Source: Gammaproteobacteria bacterium (GTDB lineage Bacteria > Pseudomonadota > Gammaproteobacteria > Pseudomonadales > Cellvibrionaceae). Taken from it: 35,629 nucleotides of DNA. Below, one piece after another: positions 1-9,810 of this stretch; position 1 is the stretch's first letter, and each line of letters begins with the position of its first letter. The notes below the pieces were generated by a model that was not told where the DNA came from, made no database searches, and was given only the letters and a program-made list of their open reading frames with translations. Location: assembly GCA_005801205.1 (NCBI GenBank), contig SYDJ01000130.1, positions 1-35,629 of the forward strand. Direction: 5' to 3'. Made by a program: the position numbers and the translations under genes.

Positions 1-1
1 G

Positions 2-610
2 CATCCCGATGTGTTCAATATTTTGCTACAGGTTTTAGATGATGGTCGCTTAACCGACGGCCAAGGTCGCACGGTAGATTTCCGCAATACGGTGATTGTA
101 ATGACTTCAAACTTGGGTTCAGATCGCATTCAAGAGTTGGCGGAAGATAAATCGTTTGACAGTGTGAGTTTTGATACGGATGTTAGTGAAGATATGAATA
201 ATTCACTTAACAACGAAAATCGCTACAACGCAATGAAAGATGCGGTAATGGACGTTGTGGGAAATCATTTCCGCCCTGAGTTTATCAACCGTATTGATGA
301 GGTTGTGGTGTTTCATCCACTCGGGCGCGAACAAATTCGCGGCATTGCCGATATCCAATTAGAGTTACTGCGCAAACGTTTAGCCGAGCGGGATTTAGGT
401 TTGGAGTTAGATGATGCGGTGATGAATAAGTTGGCAGCCGTTGGGTTTGATCCGGTTTATGGCGCGCGCCCCTTAAAACGCGCAATTCAGCAGTTGGTTG
501 AGAATCCCTTGGCGAATGACATCCTCTCTGGAAAGTTTATGCCGGGTGCAATTATCCACGGTACCCTCAAGGGAGATAAATTATTTTTTGAACCCAAACG
601 CTTACAATAG
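2..610 (+). CDS. clpB: ATP-dependent chaperone ClpB, C-terminal part (5' end outside window)
   Basis: Open reading frame from the window edge ([41 protein letters not shown] ... [19 protein letters not shown] ... [13 protein letters not shown]-type C-terminus), characteristic of the ClpB AAA2 module. The listed start at 11 is an internal GTG. Confidence 0.95.
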   Translation, partial: HPDVFNILLQVLDDGRLTDGQGRTVDFRNTVIVMTSNLGSDRIQELAEDKSFDSVSFDTDVSEDMNNSLNNENRYNAMKDAVMDVVGNHFRPEFINRIDEVVVFHPLGREQIRGIADIQLELLRKRLAERDLGLELDDAVMNKLAAVGFDPVYGARPLKRAIQQLVENPLANDILSGKFMPGAIIHGTLKGDKLFFEPKRLQ

Positions 611-660
611 TGCAGCGATCACATGACTGATTAAATTGGAGGTCAAAGAGGGATCAAATG

Positions 661-693
661 AAAAGGGCCGTCAATTCGACGGCCCTTTTCATT
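661..693 (+). terminator. Rho-independent terminator after clpB
   Basis: AAAAGGGCCGTC-aattc-GACGGCCCTTTT, perfect 12-bp stem with A/T flanks. Confidence 0.85.
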
Positions 694-755
694 GTGAGAA
701 TCCTGCTTAGGATTATGCTGCTTGTGGCTATGAAATAGATATTGTCAGCAGGGAA

Positions 756-1190
756 CTAGTCGCAGCTCTCTTCAATAGCCTTAGTCGCCTCAGCAGTTTT
801 TTGTGTTTGCTCGTCGGGGGTTAAAAACCTGTATTCGCCATCATCGCCTTTAATCTTAATGCGGGCATAGGTCTTGAGTGTATCCAAGTTTTTACGTGCT
901 GAATCACAGCGCTCTGGGTCTTTTAACGCACTTTTTTCGTCGTCTGCTTTTTTCTCTACTTTTTTTCCATCTTTAGCTTTATCGTCACCGGGTGCTTGGT
1001 AGCTTACCGGCTCGCTGTGGCTGATGTCAGGTTTAACGACTTCTGTTTGGGTTCCAAGTGGTGGGCGCTGGCTGTAGTGAACCAAGCCTTTTTCATCTGT
1101 CCATTTGTAGACCTTTCCAGGTGCAGCATTCGAAAAGCTGGCGACCAACATGAAAGAAAGAGCAAGGGGCAGGGATACAATGGCTTTCAT
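756..1190 (-). CDS. DUF4124-domain-containing secreted protein
   Basis: Signal peptide (MKAIVSLPLALSFMLVASFSNAA) followed by VYKWTDEKGLVHYSQRPP, typical of DUF4124. Confidence 0.8.
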   Translation of the reverse strand: MKAIVSLPLALSFMLVASFSNAAPGKVYKWTDEKGLVHYSQRPPLGTQTEVVKPDISHSEPVSYQAPGDDKAKDGKKVEKKADDEKSALKDPERCDSARKNLDTLKTYARIKIKGDDGEYRFLTPDEQTQKTAEATKAIEESCD

Positions 1191-1400
1191 AAGGTTAACT
1201 CGTAATTAGTGATGATGGATCAACTATAGCGCTAATAATCTCATCACGGAACACTCAAAGGTATAGACATCGTTTAATTGTGGATTGATTTGAATTACCA
1301 TTGAAAAACAAGCCAATATTTCCGCTGGCAAAAGTATTTTTATTGGTAAAATCATTTACAATTATTTACATTTGTTTGGAGTGGGCTAATCATTTCTTTA

Positions 1401-1423
1401 CGTATGGTTGGGTGAACCATACG
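1401..1423. promoter_or_regulatory. Perfect inverted repeat upstream of the TonB-dependent receptor, candidate operator
   Basis: CGTATGGTT-gggtg-AACCATACG, 9-bp perfect arms, 5-nt spacer, about 140 nt upstream of the preferred start codon. Confidence 0.5.
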
Positions 1424-1564
1424 TCAGTTATCTATAGCATGGAAAAGTTGCGAGGAGCGTCTAAACTCTTTTCGCAGCTTGCTAAAACAACAGCGAAATG
1501 TCGTTTCGGCTATCTAAAAATTACACAAAAATCACCTAATCATAATGTTAAAAAGGGGTTGGCT

Positions 1565-4500
1565 ATGGGATTCCATAAAAATAATCAGGGCGACGCAGTA
1601 AAAAGCGTGAGATTTAAACGATCAATGCTTGCAATGTGTGTGATGGCGCTTAGCGCACCATCTTTCGCTCAAGATGCACCAAAAAATGATGATGCCGTTG
1701 AAGAGGTTATTATTACGGGCCAGCGTGCAAACCTTCAAAGCGCTCAAGAAATTAAACGTAATGCGTCTACATTTGTAGACTCAATCTCCTCAGAAGACAT
1801 TGGCTCATTACCTGATCGTAGTGTACTTGAAGCTATGTCGCGTATTCCTGGCGTATCTATCGAGCGTTTTGCGGCAGCGAACGATCCTGACCATTTTGGT
1901 GTGGAAGGTTCAGGTGCAGTAATTCGTGGTATGAGCGCCACTCGCTCAGAGTTTAATGGTCGCGATTCGTTCACTGCTAACTCTGGCCGTGGCTTGAGTT
2001 TCCAAGACGTGCCGCCAGAGTTAATGGCTGGCGTTGATATTTATAAAAACCAATCTGCTGACATGATTGAAGGTGGTATTGGCGGTACGGTGAGCTTGCG
2101 TACTCGCAAACCCTTTGACTCTCCTGAGCGACTTCTTGCGTTTAACGTAGATTATTCATACGGTGATTTAGCAGAGGGTTGGACGCCAACTCTATCTGGT
2201 TTGTATAGTGATCGTTGGGAAACATCGGCAGGTGAATTTGGGCTATTGGTTAACGCCTCAAACTCTAAGTTAAAAGGTGTTTCTAATGGGATCCAGGCGG
2301 ATGCCTATGTTCCATATCTTGACGATTACACAAATTTCCCTCGTCCCTTAGATACCAGTAATGGTCCTGCAGGAAACCATGCTGGGCCTAATGATATAAA
2401 AGGTGCTGAGCGATTTGCTGAAGCCGGCAAAGGTGTTTGGTTGCCAGGCGGTTCAAATGCTTCAATGAAAAATGATGATCGTGATCGCAAAGGCTTTGCT
2501 GCTGCCCTCCAATGGCAAGACACTGATCAGACTCTCCTTAGCACTACACAATTTTTACGCTCTGATGCGACCTTATCTTGGAAAGAAAACACCATAGGCT
2601 TTCAATCAGGTTACGACAGACGCCGTAGTTTGCCGCTTGAGGGTACAGAATATACCTTTGATGACAACGGCTTGTTCCAAGCGGGTACTATCACCAATGA
2701 TGGTGGGTTCGGTTCCAATGGCTGGCGCGCGCGCGATGGTGACGTTACCGATAGCGCGCGTATACCCAATCACGCATCTTGGGCAAACCCGAATTTACGT
2801 GTTTTTGGTAGCCAGTTCCAAACTGCTACACGTATGAAAGAAACGCACACCGTTATTAACGATTTCTCAACAACTCTGAAATGGACTCCCAGTGATAAAT
2901 GGGAATTTACCGCCGATTTACAATATATAAAAGCCGACACTTCCGATGATGACGGTGCAATTATGTTGGCGATGAATGCTATACAAAGTTTTGACACGCG
3001 CGGAGATTTGGCGAAGGTGACCTTCATGGAGCCTTGGCATGGGGTGCGTGATAAGAATATGCAAATCAACTGTGGCGGCAAAGAAAAAGGCGAGACGTGC
3101 CCTGGTTCTGAAGGCTTGGGACTCTTTGGTGTAGCGGGTGCAGGTACATTGGTTGGCGGCAAAACAATGCCTGGTTTCTCTGATGATCCTTTAGGTGACA
3201 GCAATTACTTCCAAGATAAAAACTCCTATAACTGGCAATCTGCAATGGATCACTACGAGCGTTCAGAAGGTGATTCTAAAGCGGCGCGGTTCGATTCCAC
3301 CTATCATTTTGATGAAGGCTTGATTACCTCCGTCAAAGCGGGTATCCGTTATGCTGATCGTGAGCAAACCGTCAGATCAACTACCTATAATTGGGGTGGT
3401 TTATTCCCGGTTTTTGCTAAAACACCAACGGGTATGGGTTGGGTGGATACACCTGGCGTGGGTAATCTTAATGGCGAGTGGGAATACGTTGATTGGAGCA
3501 ATTTCCAGCGCGGCGATTCAATGACAGTTCCAGGCGACGGTTTCTTGCATCCTAAAGCATCCTTAGTTAAGGACATGATTAACGGGCGCATGTTGGATAC
3601 TGGTGGTATTCTCAACCTCGATAATCCATGGGAGCGTATTGATCAAAGAGCGGGTGGTACGCCTGGGAATATATTCCTACCTTCTGAAATTTTTATAACG
3701 GGGGAAACCAATAAGTCGGCCTATGTTCGTTTTGATTTTGAAACGGATATAGCGGATCACAAAGCCAAAGGTAACTTTGGTCTCCGATATGTGAAGCTAG
3801 ATCGAACTGCAACAGGTTCGGTGCAATACCCAGATTTAATCACAAAAACTCCCGTTCCAGCTGGCGCTCCCTCACCTAAAGATATTGCTGCGTCCGACAT
3901 ATATGAAGCTCAGAAAAGAGCGGAGATAGAGGCGACATATGACGCAGAAAATGAGTATGTGCCGATTCCAGTCGGTGTAGAGCCTACGGCCGATCAGCTT
4001 AAAGCCGCCTCTGATAGGGAAACGGCAGTTAATAAGTTGCTCGAACCTATCATGAGCTATAGAAATACGTCTCAAAATTTCTTGAACGATACAGAGTTAG
4101 GCTTCGGTAACAATGCGGCCTCGGTAGAGAACGCTGAAAATTCATACGATGCCTATTTGCCAAGCTTTAACCTTGCTGTCAGCCTCACTGATGATTTGTT
4201 GGTGCGTTTTGCAGCGTCAAAAGCTATAGCCTTGCCTGATATGGGCGATGTGAGAAATACAACCTCATTGGATCCCTTGAATATTTTGGCAACTACGCGA
4301 ATCACGCCAAATCCACAGCCCTTTTTGCAACCAAGAAGAGCAATGGTTGGCGCGCAAGTAGAGAGCTGGACCGGAACTGCGGGTAACCCATACTTAAATC
4401 CGATGGAGTCTAAGCAGTTTGATTTGTCCTTAGAATGGTATTTTGCGAAGGCTGGTTCTGTCACCTTCACTGCGTTCAAAAAAGATCTGTCTAACTTCTT

Positions 4501-5119
4501 CATCAACGGAACCTTTGATCGTAGCTATACCAACCCTGTTAGCGGAGTCACGCAAACTGCTGAGGTTACTGGGACAATCAATAATGGTGAAGGTAATCTC
4601 AACGGGTTTGAATTTGCTTATCAGCAATTCTATGACTTCTTGCCTGCACCGTTTGATGGTTTAGGTTTGCAGGCTAACTTTAGCTACATTGATTCTAAAT
4701 CAATACCAAATGCAGGTAGCTTGGCTCTTGATAATGGTGGTGATATAGATACAGGGGCTCGTGTAGATCTGAACGGCTTGCCTTTGCAGGGGCAATCAAA
4801 AAGAACCTACAACGTCGCCGCAATGTATGAAAAGGATGAATGGTCGGTGCGTTTGGCATATAACTGGCGTTCTCGTTATTTGTTGACTACCAGAGACGTA
4901 ATCAGCCGTTTCCCATTGTGGAACGATGACTACGGAACCTTAGACGGTTCAATCTCTTATAAAATTAACGATAACTTCACAACGGGCATTCAGTTTAACA
5001 ACCTGACTAATGCTACTACTAAAACCATCATGATTCTGGATGGTAAAGGTTTGGAAGCGGGTCGTTCATGGTTCCAAAATGACCGTCGTGTTTCTGTGCA
5101 GTTGAAGGGCACGTTCTAA
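1565..5119 (+). CDS. TonB-dependent receptor (Xanthomonas/Caulobacter-type, TIGR01782-like)
   Basis: Start at MGFHKNN... preferred over the 1301 start because a signal peptide (KRSMLAMCVMALSAPSFAQ) follows; then VEEVIITGQRANLQSAQEIKRNA, plug-domain features (IPGVSIERF, VIRGM, GGTVSLRTRKPFD) and C-terminal beta-strand ending in VSVQLKGTF. Confidence 0.92.
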   Translation: MGFHKNNQGDAVKSVRFKRSMLAMCVMALSAPSFAQDAPKNDDAVEEVIITGQRANLQSAQEIKRNASTFVDSISSEDIGSLPDRSVLEAMSRIPGVSIERFAAANDPDHFGVEGSGAVIRGMSATRSEFNGRDSFTANSGRGLSFQDVPPELMAGVDIYKNQSADMIEGGIGGTVSLRTRKPFDSPERLLAFNVDYSYGDLAEGWTPTLSGLYSDRWETSAGEFGLLVNASNSKLKGVSNGIQADAYVPYLDDYTNFPRPLDTSNGPAGNHAGPNDIKGAERFAEAGKGVWLPGGSNASMKNDDRDRKGFAAALQWQDTDQTLLSTTQFLRSDATLSWKENTIGFQSGYDRRRSLPLEGTEYTFDDNGLFQAGTITNDGGFGSNGWRARDGDVTDSARIPNHASWANPNLRVFGSQFQTATRMKETHTVINDFSTTLKWTPSDKWEFTADLQYIKADTSDDDGAIMLAMNAIQSFDTRGDLAKVTFMEPWHGVRDKNMQINCGGKEKGETCPGSEGLGLFGVAGAGTLVGGKTMPGFSDDPLGDSNYFQDKNSYNWQSAMDHYERSEGDSKAARFDSTYHFDEGLITSVKAGIRYADREQTVRSTTYNWGGLFPVFAKTPTGMGWVDTPGVGNLNGEWEYVDWSNFQRGDSMTVPGDGFLHPKASLVKDMINGRMLDTGGILNLDNPWERIDQRAGGTPGNIFLPSEIFITGETNKSAYVRFDFETDIADHKAKGNFGLRYVKLDRTATGSVQYPDLITKTPVPAGAPSPKDIAASDIYEAQKRAEIEATYDAENEYVPIPVGVEPTADQLKAASDRETAVNKLLEPIMSYRNTSQNFLNDTELGFGNNAASVENAENSYDAYLPSFNLAVSLTDDLLVRFAASKAIALPDMGDVRNTTSLDPLNILATTRITPNPQPFLQPRRAMVGAQVESWTGTAGNPYLNPMESKQFDLSLEWYFAKAGSVTFTAFKKDLSNFFINGTFDRSYTNPVSGVTQTAEVTGTINNGEGNLNGFEFAYQQFYDFLPAPFDGLGLQANFSYIDSKSIPNAGSLALDNGGDIDTGARVDLNGLPLQGQSKRTYNVAAMYEKDEWSVRLAYNWRSRYLLTTRDVISRFPLWNDDYGTLDGSISYKINDNFTTGIQFNNLTNATTKTIMILDGKGLEAGRSWFQNDRRVSVQLKGTF

Positions 5120-5140
5120 TTTATACTCGCTCTTGTTAAA

Positions 5141-5173
5141 AAAACGCGCTACGAAAGTAGCGCGTTTTTTTTT
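5141..5173 (+). terminator. Rho-independent terminator between the TBDR and the halogenase array
   Basis: AAAACGCGCTAC-GAAA-GTAGCGCGTTTT followed by a T tract; GNRA tetraloop. Confidence 0.9.
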
Positions 5174-5252
5174 GCTGGTACTGCATTAATTCATTACAGG
5201 TTACTGTGGTTTCATATATGCTTTAATTCATAAAAACTTAGATAAGAAATCT

Positions 5253-6806
5253 ATGCTGAACGATAAAACTAAAACAATAACAATTGTAGGCGGCGGAACC
5301 GCAGGCTGGATGGCTGCTGCTGCGCTGGTACGATTTTTTCCTAAAGAGCATTATACCGTTCAATTAGTAGAGTCCGATTCAATTGGTACGGTTGGCGTAG
5401 GTGAAGCAACCGTGCCGCATTTGCGTTATTTTAATAACATGCTTGGCATTGATGAAAATGAATTTATTACGGCAACGCAAGCCACCTATAAATTAGGTAT
5501 TCAGTTCGAAAACTGGGGGCAGATTGGCGAGTCTTACATTCATCCGTTCGGCAGCCATGGCTACCCAATAAATGAAATCGCTTTTCATCACTACTGGATT
5601 AAATTACATCAGCAAAAAAAAGTTGTTCCTTTTGATCAGTTTTCAATGGCGGTGGTGGCTGCAGAATATGGAAAATTTAACTATCCATCGGATGACGCTA
5701 ATTCTCCGCTATCAACATACACCTATGCATTTCATATAAATGCTAGTGCATATGCGAGCTATTTACGGCAATATTCGGAGCCCAAAGGTTTGCTTCGAAT
5801 TGAAGGAAAAATAAACACAGTTGCTGTAAATAATCATGGCGAGATAGATCATCTTGTTTTGGAGTCAGGAAAAGCCATTTATGGTGATCTATTTATAGAT
5901 TGCTCTGGGTTTCGTGGTTTGTTAATAGAAGACGTTTTAAAAACAGGCTATGAAAATTGGAGCCATTGGTTGTTGTGTGATAGGGCGATAGCCATGCCTA
6001 GCGAGCCACAAAAAAATGCCGCGTTATTTACACGAGCTATTGCGCATGATTTCGGCTGGCAGTGGCAGATTCCATTGCAACATCGCACGGGGAATGGTTA
6101 TGTATATTCCAGCCAATTTATTTCTGATGATGTCGCTCATAAAACCTTGCTTGAAAATCTTAATACTGCTCCTATAGGCGAGCCAAATCTGCTCAGGTTT
6201 ACACCGGGACGCCGCATAAATAGCTGGAATAAAAACTGTGTGGCTATTGGTTTGGCAAGCGGATTTTTAGAGCCGTTGGAGTCTACGAGTATTTATTTAA
6301 TACAAATAGCTATTTTGAAACTGCTAGAATTTTTTCCTGAAGATTCAAATACAGCTATAAAGCGTGACGAATTTAATCGTCAAATAAAAAGTGAGTACGA
6401 AAAAATCAGAGATTTTATCGTACTGCACTACCATCTTAATAGGCGCACTGATTCTGACTTATGGAAATACTGCGCACAAATGAATTTGCCTGACGATCTT
6501 TTACGTAAGAAACAATTGTTTTATCAGTCTGGGCATGTTGAAAAGTATAGGCATGGGTTGTTTATGGAGCCCAGCTGGCTTGCGGTGTATCTTGGGCAAG
6601 CAAATCCGCCGATACATTATGATAAGCGAGTTGATATTTATGATAACGGTGCTCTGCCTGCCTATTTTAGTCGAATTGCACAAGAGGTAAAAAATATAGC
6701 GGAAAAAATGCCGGTAGCGGATAGGAATCTTTATAAAATGGTGGAGCAAAAAGCAAAAAAATATTCGACCGCGAGCATGAGTTTATATGGTGGGAATGTA
6801 AAGTGA
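5253..6806 (+). CDS. Tryptophan-halogenase family flavoprotein, canonical type (A1)
   Basis: IVGGGTAGWMAAAAL (FAD binding), IGTVGVGEATVP, ATYKLGIQFENW (Lys79-equivalent), GWQWQIPLQHRTGNG (WxWxIP), GLASGFLEPLESTSIYLI (Glu346-equivalent plus ST). Confidence 0.92.
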   Translation: MLNDKTKTITIVGGGTAGWMAAAALVRFFPKEHYTVQLVESDSIGTVGVGEATVPHLRYFNNMLGIDENEFITATQATYKLGIQFENWGQIGESYIHPFGSHGYPINEIAFHHYWIKLHQQKKVVPFDQFSMAVVAAEYGKFNYPSDDANSPLSTYTYAFHINASAYASYLRQYSEPKGLLRIEGKINTVAVNNHGEIDHLVLESGKAIYGDLFIDCSGFRGLLIEDVLKTGYENWSHWLLCDRAIAMPSEPQKNAALFTRAIAHDFGWQWQIPLQHRTGNGYVYSSQFISDDVAHKTLLENLNTAPIGEPNLLRFTPGRRINSWNKNCVAIGLASGFLEPLESTSIYLIQIAILKLLEFFPEDSNTAIKRDEFNRQIKSEYEKIRDFIVLHYHLNRRTDSDLWKYCAQMNLPDDLLRKKQLFYQSGHVEKYRHGLFMEPSWLAVYLGQANPPIHYDKRVDIYDNGALPAYFSRIAQEVKNIAEKMPVADRNLYKMVEQKAKKYSTASMSLYGGNVK

Positions 6807-8254
6807 ATATCCCCGTTAAAAAAATACTGATTGTTGGTGGCGGGCTTATAGGTTGGTGGGCCGCCGTTTTTCTTAAAAAAAGTGTACCTAATATTCATAT
6901 CAGTATTTTGAATTCGCAAGTAGAGGATACTTATGCGGAAACACTGGAGCCTAATTTTGCCAATTATTTGCAATTGATAGGGCTAACCGAACAACATATT
7001 ATCAAATATACAGATGGCAACTTTGCTTTTGCTCAAGCGTATTTTGGCTGGCTGCGCACTGGCAATAATTACTTTCACTCGGCAGATGGGTTGAGTTTTG
7101 ATTACGATGCAGTTGAGTTTAATCAATGGATATTAAAGCTTAGAAAAAATGATCCATCAATTAAAATAGATGATTATTCAGTGTCTGCAGTTGCAGCGAG
7201 ATTGGGTAAGTCGCCGTTAAGATTGAATAAAAAACCAATAGCTGCTTTAAGTTTTGATTTGGGTTTGCTCAAGAAATTGCTTATGTCCTACGCTCTTGAT
7301 CTGGCGATTGACGTAATTAATAAAGAGTTACTAGCAGTAGAGCTTGATTCGGCGGGCGATATTGACTTTATTGTAGCGTCTGACGCTAGTATTTTAACCA
7401 GCGATTTTTATATTGATGCAAGCGGCTATACGGGCGATTTAATCGCTAAGGCTATGGGGGTTGCCTATGAATCTTGGTCGGCTTATTTGCCATTTCATAA
7501 AAAGAAAATCAGTGTGGTTCCCCAGCAAGATTCTCGATTAATTCCCTTTACTTCCCTGCAGTTAACGCAGCAAGGATGGCTTAAAAGCATCCCGCTTAAA
7601 AATAAAATAGTCTGTGAATATATTTATGATGATGCCTTGCTTGGCGCGGAGAATGGAAAAAACGCAATAGCTGATTTTTTTGTGAATGGACAAGATGTTA
7701 ATTTTTATCCGGGGCAGCGCCAAAAAATATGGCATAAAAACTGTCTTGCAATGGGTGCGGCAGCTATTACGGCTGATGGTTTCAGTCATTCTCCCTTGTA
7801 TTTGGCTGCAGTAACTTTAAAACAATTTATGGCCTACTGGCCAAGCCACCAGCAATTTGATGCTGTTGAAAATGAATTTAATCGCTTAATGCGTACAGAG
7901 TATGAATCTATTAGAGACTTGCATTGCTTGCATTATGCCGTGATTAACATGCAAGCGTTTTCCACAAATACTTTTTGGCGTGAAATTAAATTGCCTGAAT
8001 CGCTGCAATATCGATTAGATCTTTTTATGGAAACTGGTCGTGCACTACCGGATGAAAGTACCTTGCTTCATCCTTCACAATGGATACACCTAGCGTTGGG
8101 GTTGGGTTGTTGGCCAAGAAAATATGACTATATCGCTAGTCATCACAGTGATGATATTTATGTTCAGTATTCGCAAAGTATAAAAGCTAGTATTCAAGCG
8201 TCGATAGAAAACTTGCCTGATTATACTGATTACCTTAAGAGTTATATTTCCTAA
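6803..8254 (+). CDS. Tryptophan-halogenase-like paralog with degenerate catalytic motifs (B1)
   Basis: IVGGGLIGWWAAVFLKK retained; family layout retained (DFYIDASGYTGDLI, GQRQKIWHKNCLAMG, EFNRLMRTEYESIRDLHCLHY); Lys position is Ala (GNFAFAQAYFGW), LEST replaced (ADGFSHSPLYL), WxWxIP replaced (GWLKSIPLKNK). GTG start, 4-nt overlap with the previous gene. Confidence 0.85.
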   Translation: MNIPVKKILIVGGGLIGWWAAVFLKKSVPNIHISILNSQVEDTYAETLEPNFANYLQLIGLTEQHIIKYTDGNFAFAQAYFGWLRTGNNYFHSADGLSFDYDAVEFNQWILKLRKNDPSIKIDDYSVSAVAARLGKSPLRLNKKPIAALSFDLGLLKKLLMSYALDLAIDVINKELLAVELDSAGDIDFIVASDASILTSDFYIDASGYTGDLIAKAMGVAYESWSAYLPFHKKKISVVPQQDSRLIPFTSLQLTQQGWLKSIPLKNKIVCEYIYDDALLGAENGKNAIADFFVNGQDVNFYPGQRQKIWHKNCLAMGAAAITADGFSHSPLYLAAVTLKQFMAYWPSHQQFDAVENEFNRLMRTEYESIRDLHCLHYAVINMQAFSTNTFWREIKLPESLQYRLDLFMETGRALPDESTLLHPSQWIHLALGLGCWPRKYDYIASHHSDDIYVQYSQSIKASIQASIENLPDYTDYLKSYIS

Positions 8255-8298
8255 TTTCTATTATCAAATACTCTATTTTTGAGCAGAACACTAAGCGC

Positions 8299-9810
8299 AT
8301 GAATCAACACTCAATAAAAAAAATTGTTATTGTGGGCGGCGGTACGGCTGGCTGGATGACTGCTGCAGCTTTAGCAAAAAAGTTTTTGCCAATCAACATG
8401 GATATAGTGCTTGTCGAAAGTGAAGCTATTGGAACTGTCGGCGTTGGTGAGTCTACCATTCCGCACATTAGGGGCTTCAATGAATATTTAGGAATAGATG
8501 AGAGTTTCTTTATTGCGGAAACCAAAGCAACCTTTAAATTAGGTATCGCCTTTAAACATTGGGGGCAGTTAGGTAATGATTATATTCATCCCTTTGGTCC
8601 GCTCGGTCATGATATAAATGGCGTTGAGTTTCATCATTACTGGCTGCGAATGCAGCAAGAGGGAAGTAAATATCCGCTCGACAATTATTCCATGGCTGCA
8701 ATGGCTGCGCGTGCTGGTAAATTCCAGCATCCATCGACGGATTCAATGTCATTATTATCAAATTATAATTATGCCTTTCATTTTGATGCGGCTTTGTACG
8801 CTAAATATTTACGAAGATATGCAGAGGCAATAAATGTTAAGCGAATTGAAGGTATTGTTGCTGCAACAAACCTAAATTCGGATAACGGATTTATTGAGTC
8901 TATTAGGTTGGATTCTGGCATTACCCTTGGTGGTGATTTATTTATTGATTGCACTGGTTTTAAAGGAATTTTAATTGATAAGGTATTAAATGCAAAGTTT
9001 GAAGATTGGAGTCATTGGCTGCGTTGCGATAAAGCAATAGCAGTTCCTTGCGCGCTTTCTGAAGAAAAATTAACGCCTTATACGCAGGCAACGGCGCAAC
9101 AAGCTGGCTGGCAGTGGCGAATTCCATTGCAACACCGCACGGGTAATGGTCATGTTTATGCAAGTGATTATTTGAGTGATGATGAAGCTGCAGCAATTTT
9201 GCTAAAAAATTTAGATGGCGAACCTTTGGCAGAGCCAAAATTTTTTACATTTAAGGCCGGTCAGAGAAAACAAAATTGGGAAAAAAATTGTGTCGCTATA
9301 GGCTTGTCAGGCGGTTTTCTGGAGCCATTAGAGTCTACCAGTATTTATCTTATTCAGGTGGGGATTCAAAAATTATTGGATTTCTTCCCGGATAAGAATT
9401 TTGCGAAAGCGAATAGCGCTGAATTTAACCGTCAACTTGATGAAGAATATGTGCGCATTCGTGATTTTATTATTATGCACTACAAAGAAAATGCACGCGA
9501 AGACTCCCCATTTTGGATGGATTGTAAAAACATGTCGGTGCCGGATGCCTTAGCGCAACGACAAAAGCTGTTTAAAAGCACTGGTTATGTAGATCATCAG
9601 CAATACGGAGTTTATGCTGCTGTTTGTATTGGGCAGGGGTTAATTCCTGACGTGTATGATTTTAAGATTAATGCATTTTCTCATCATAAAATTGCCGCAT
9701 ATCTTGAAAAAATCCATGGCAATATAAATGCAGCAGTTGCTTCGATGCCATTTGCGCAGGACTATATTAATCGTATTCTTGCTAACACTAATCAAGGCAA
9801 GCCATTATGA
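8299..9810 (+). CDS. Tryptophan-halogenase family flavoprotein, canonical type (A2)
   Basis: IVGGGTAGWMTAAAL, IGTVGVGESTIPH, ATFKLGIAFKHW, GWQWRIPLQHRTGNGHVY, GLSGGFLEPLESTSIYLI. Confidence 0.92.
   Translation: MNQHSIKKIVIVGGGTAGWMTAAALAKKFLPINMDIVLVESEAIGTVGVGESTIPHIRGFNEYLGIDESFFIAETKATFKLGIAFKHWGQLGNDYIHPFGPLGHDINGVEFHHYWLRMQQEGSKYPLDNYSMAAMAARAGKFQHPSTDSMSLLSNYNYAFHFDAALYAKYLRRYAEAINVKRIEGIVAATNLNSDNGFIESIRLDSGITLGGDLFIDCTGFKGILIDKVLNAKFEDWSHWLRCDKAIAVPCALSEEKLTPYTQATAQQAGWQWRIPLQHRTGNGHVYASDYLSDDEAAAILLKNLDGEPLAEPKFFTFKAGQRKQNWEKNCVAIGLSGGFLEPLESTSIYLIQVGIQKLLDFFPDKNFAKANSAEFNRQLDEEYVRIRDFIIMHYKENAREDSPFWMDCKNMSVPDALAQRQKLFKSTGYVDHQQYGVYAAVCIGQGLIPDVYDFKINAFSHHKIAAYLEKIHGNINAAVASMPFAQDYINRILANTNQGKPL

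Noticed and set aside
1301-1564. N-terminal extension of the TBDR ORF from 1301
   Set aside because: Residues before 1565 do not look like a TBDR N-terminus, include the inverted repeat at 1401-1423, and a signal peptide follows the internal Met at 1565. Treated as 5' non-coding region.
2770-3204. 144-aa antisense ORF inside the TBDR
   Set aside because: Lies fully within a strongly supported gene; no domain signal; shadow ORF. The same applies to the other antisense ORFs in the halogenases, xylA, xylB, GH3, the kinase and urt genes.
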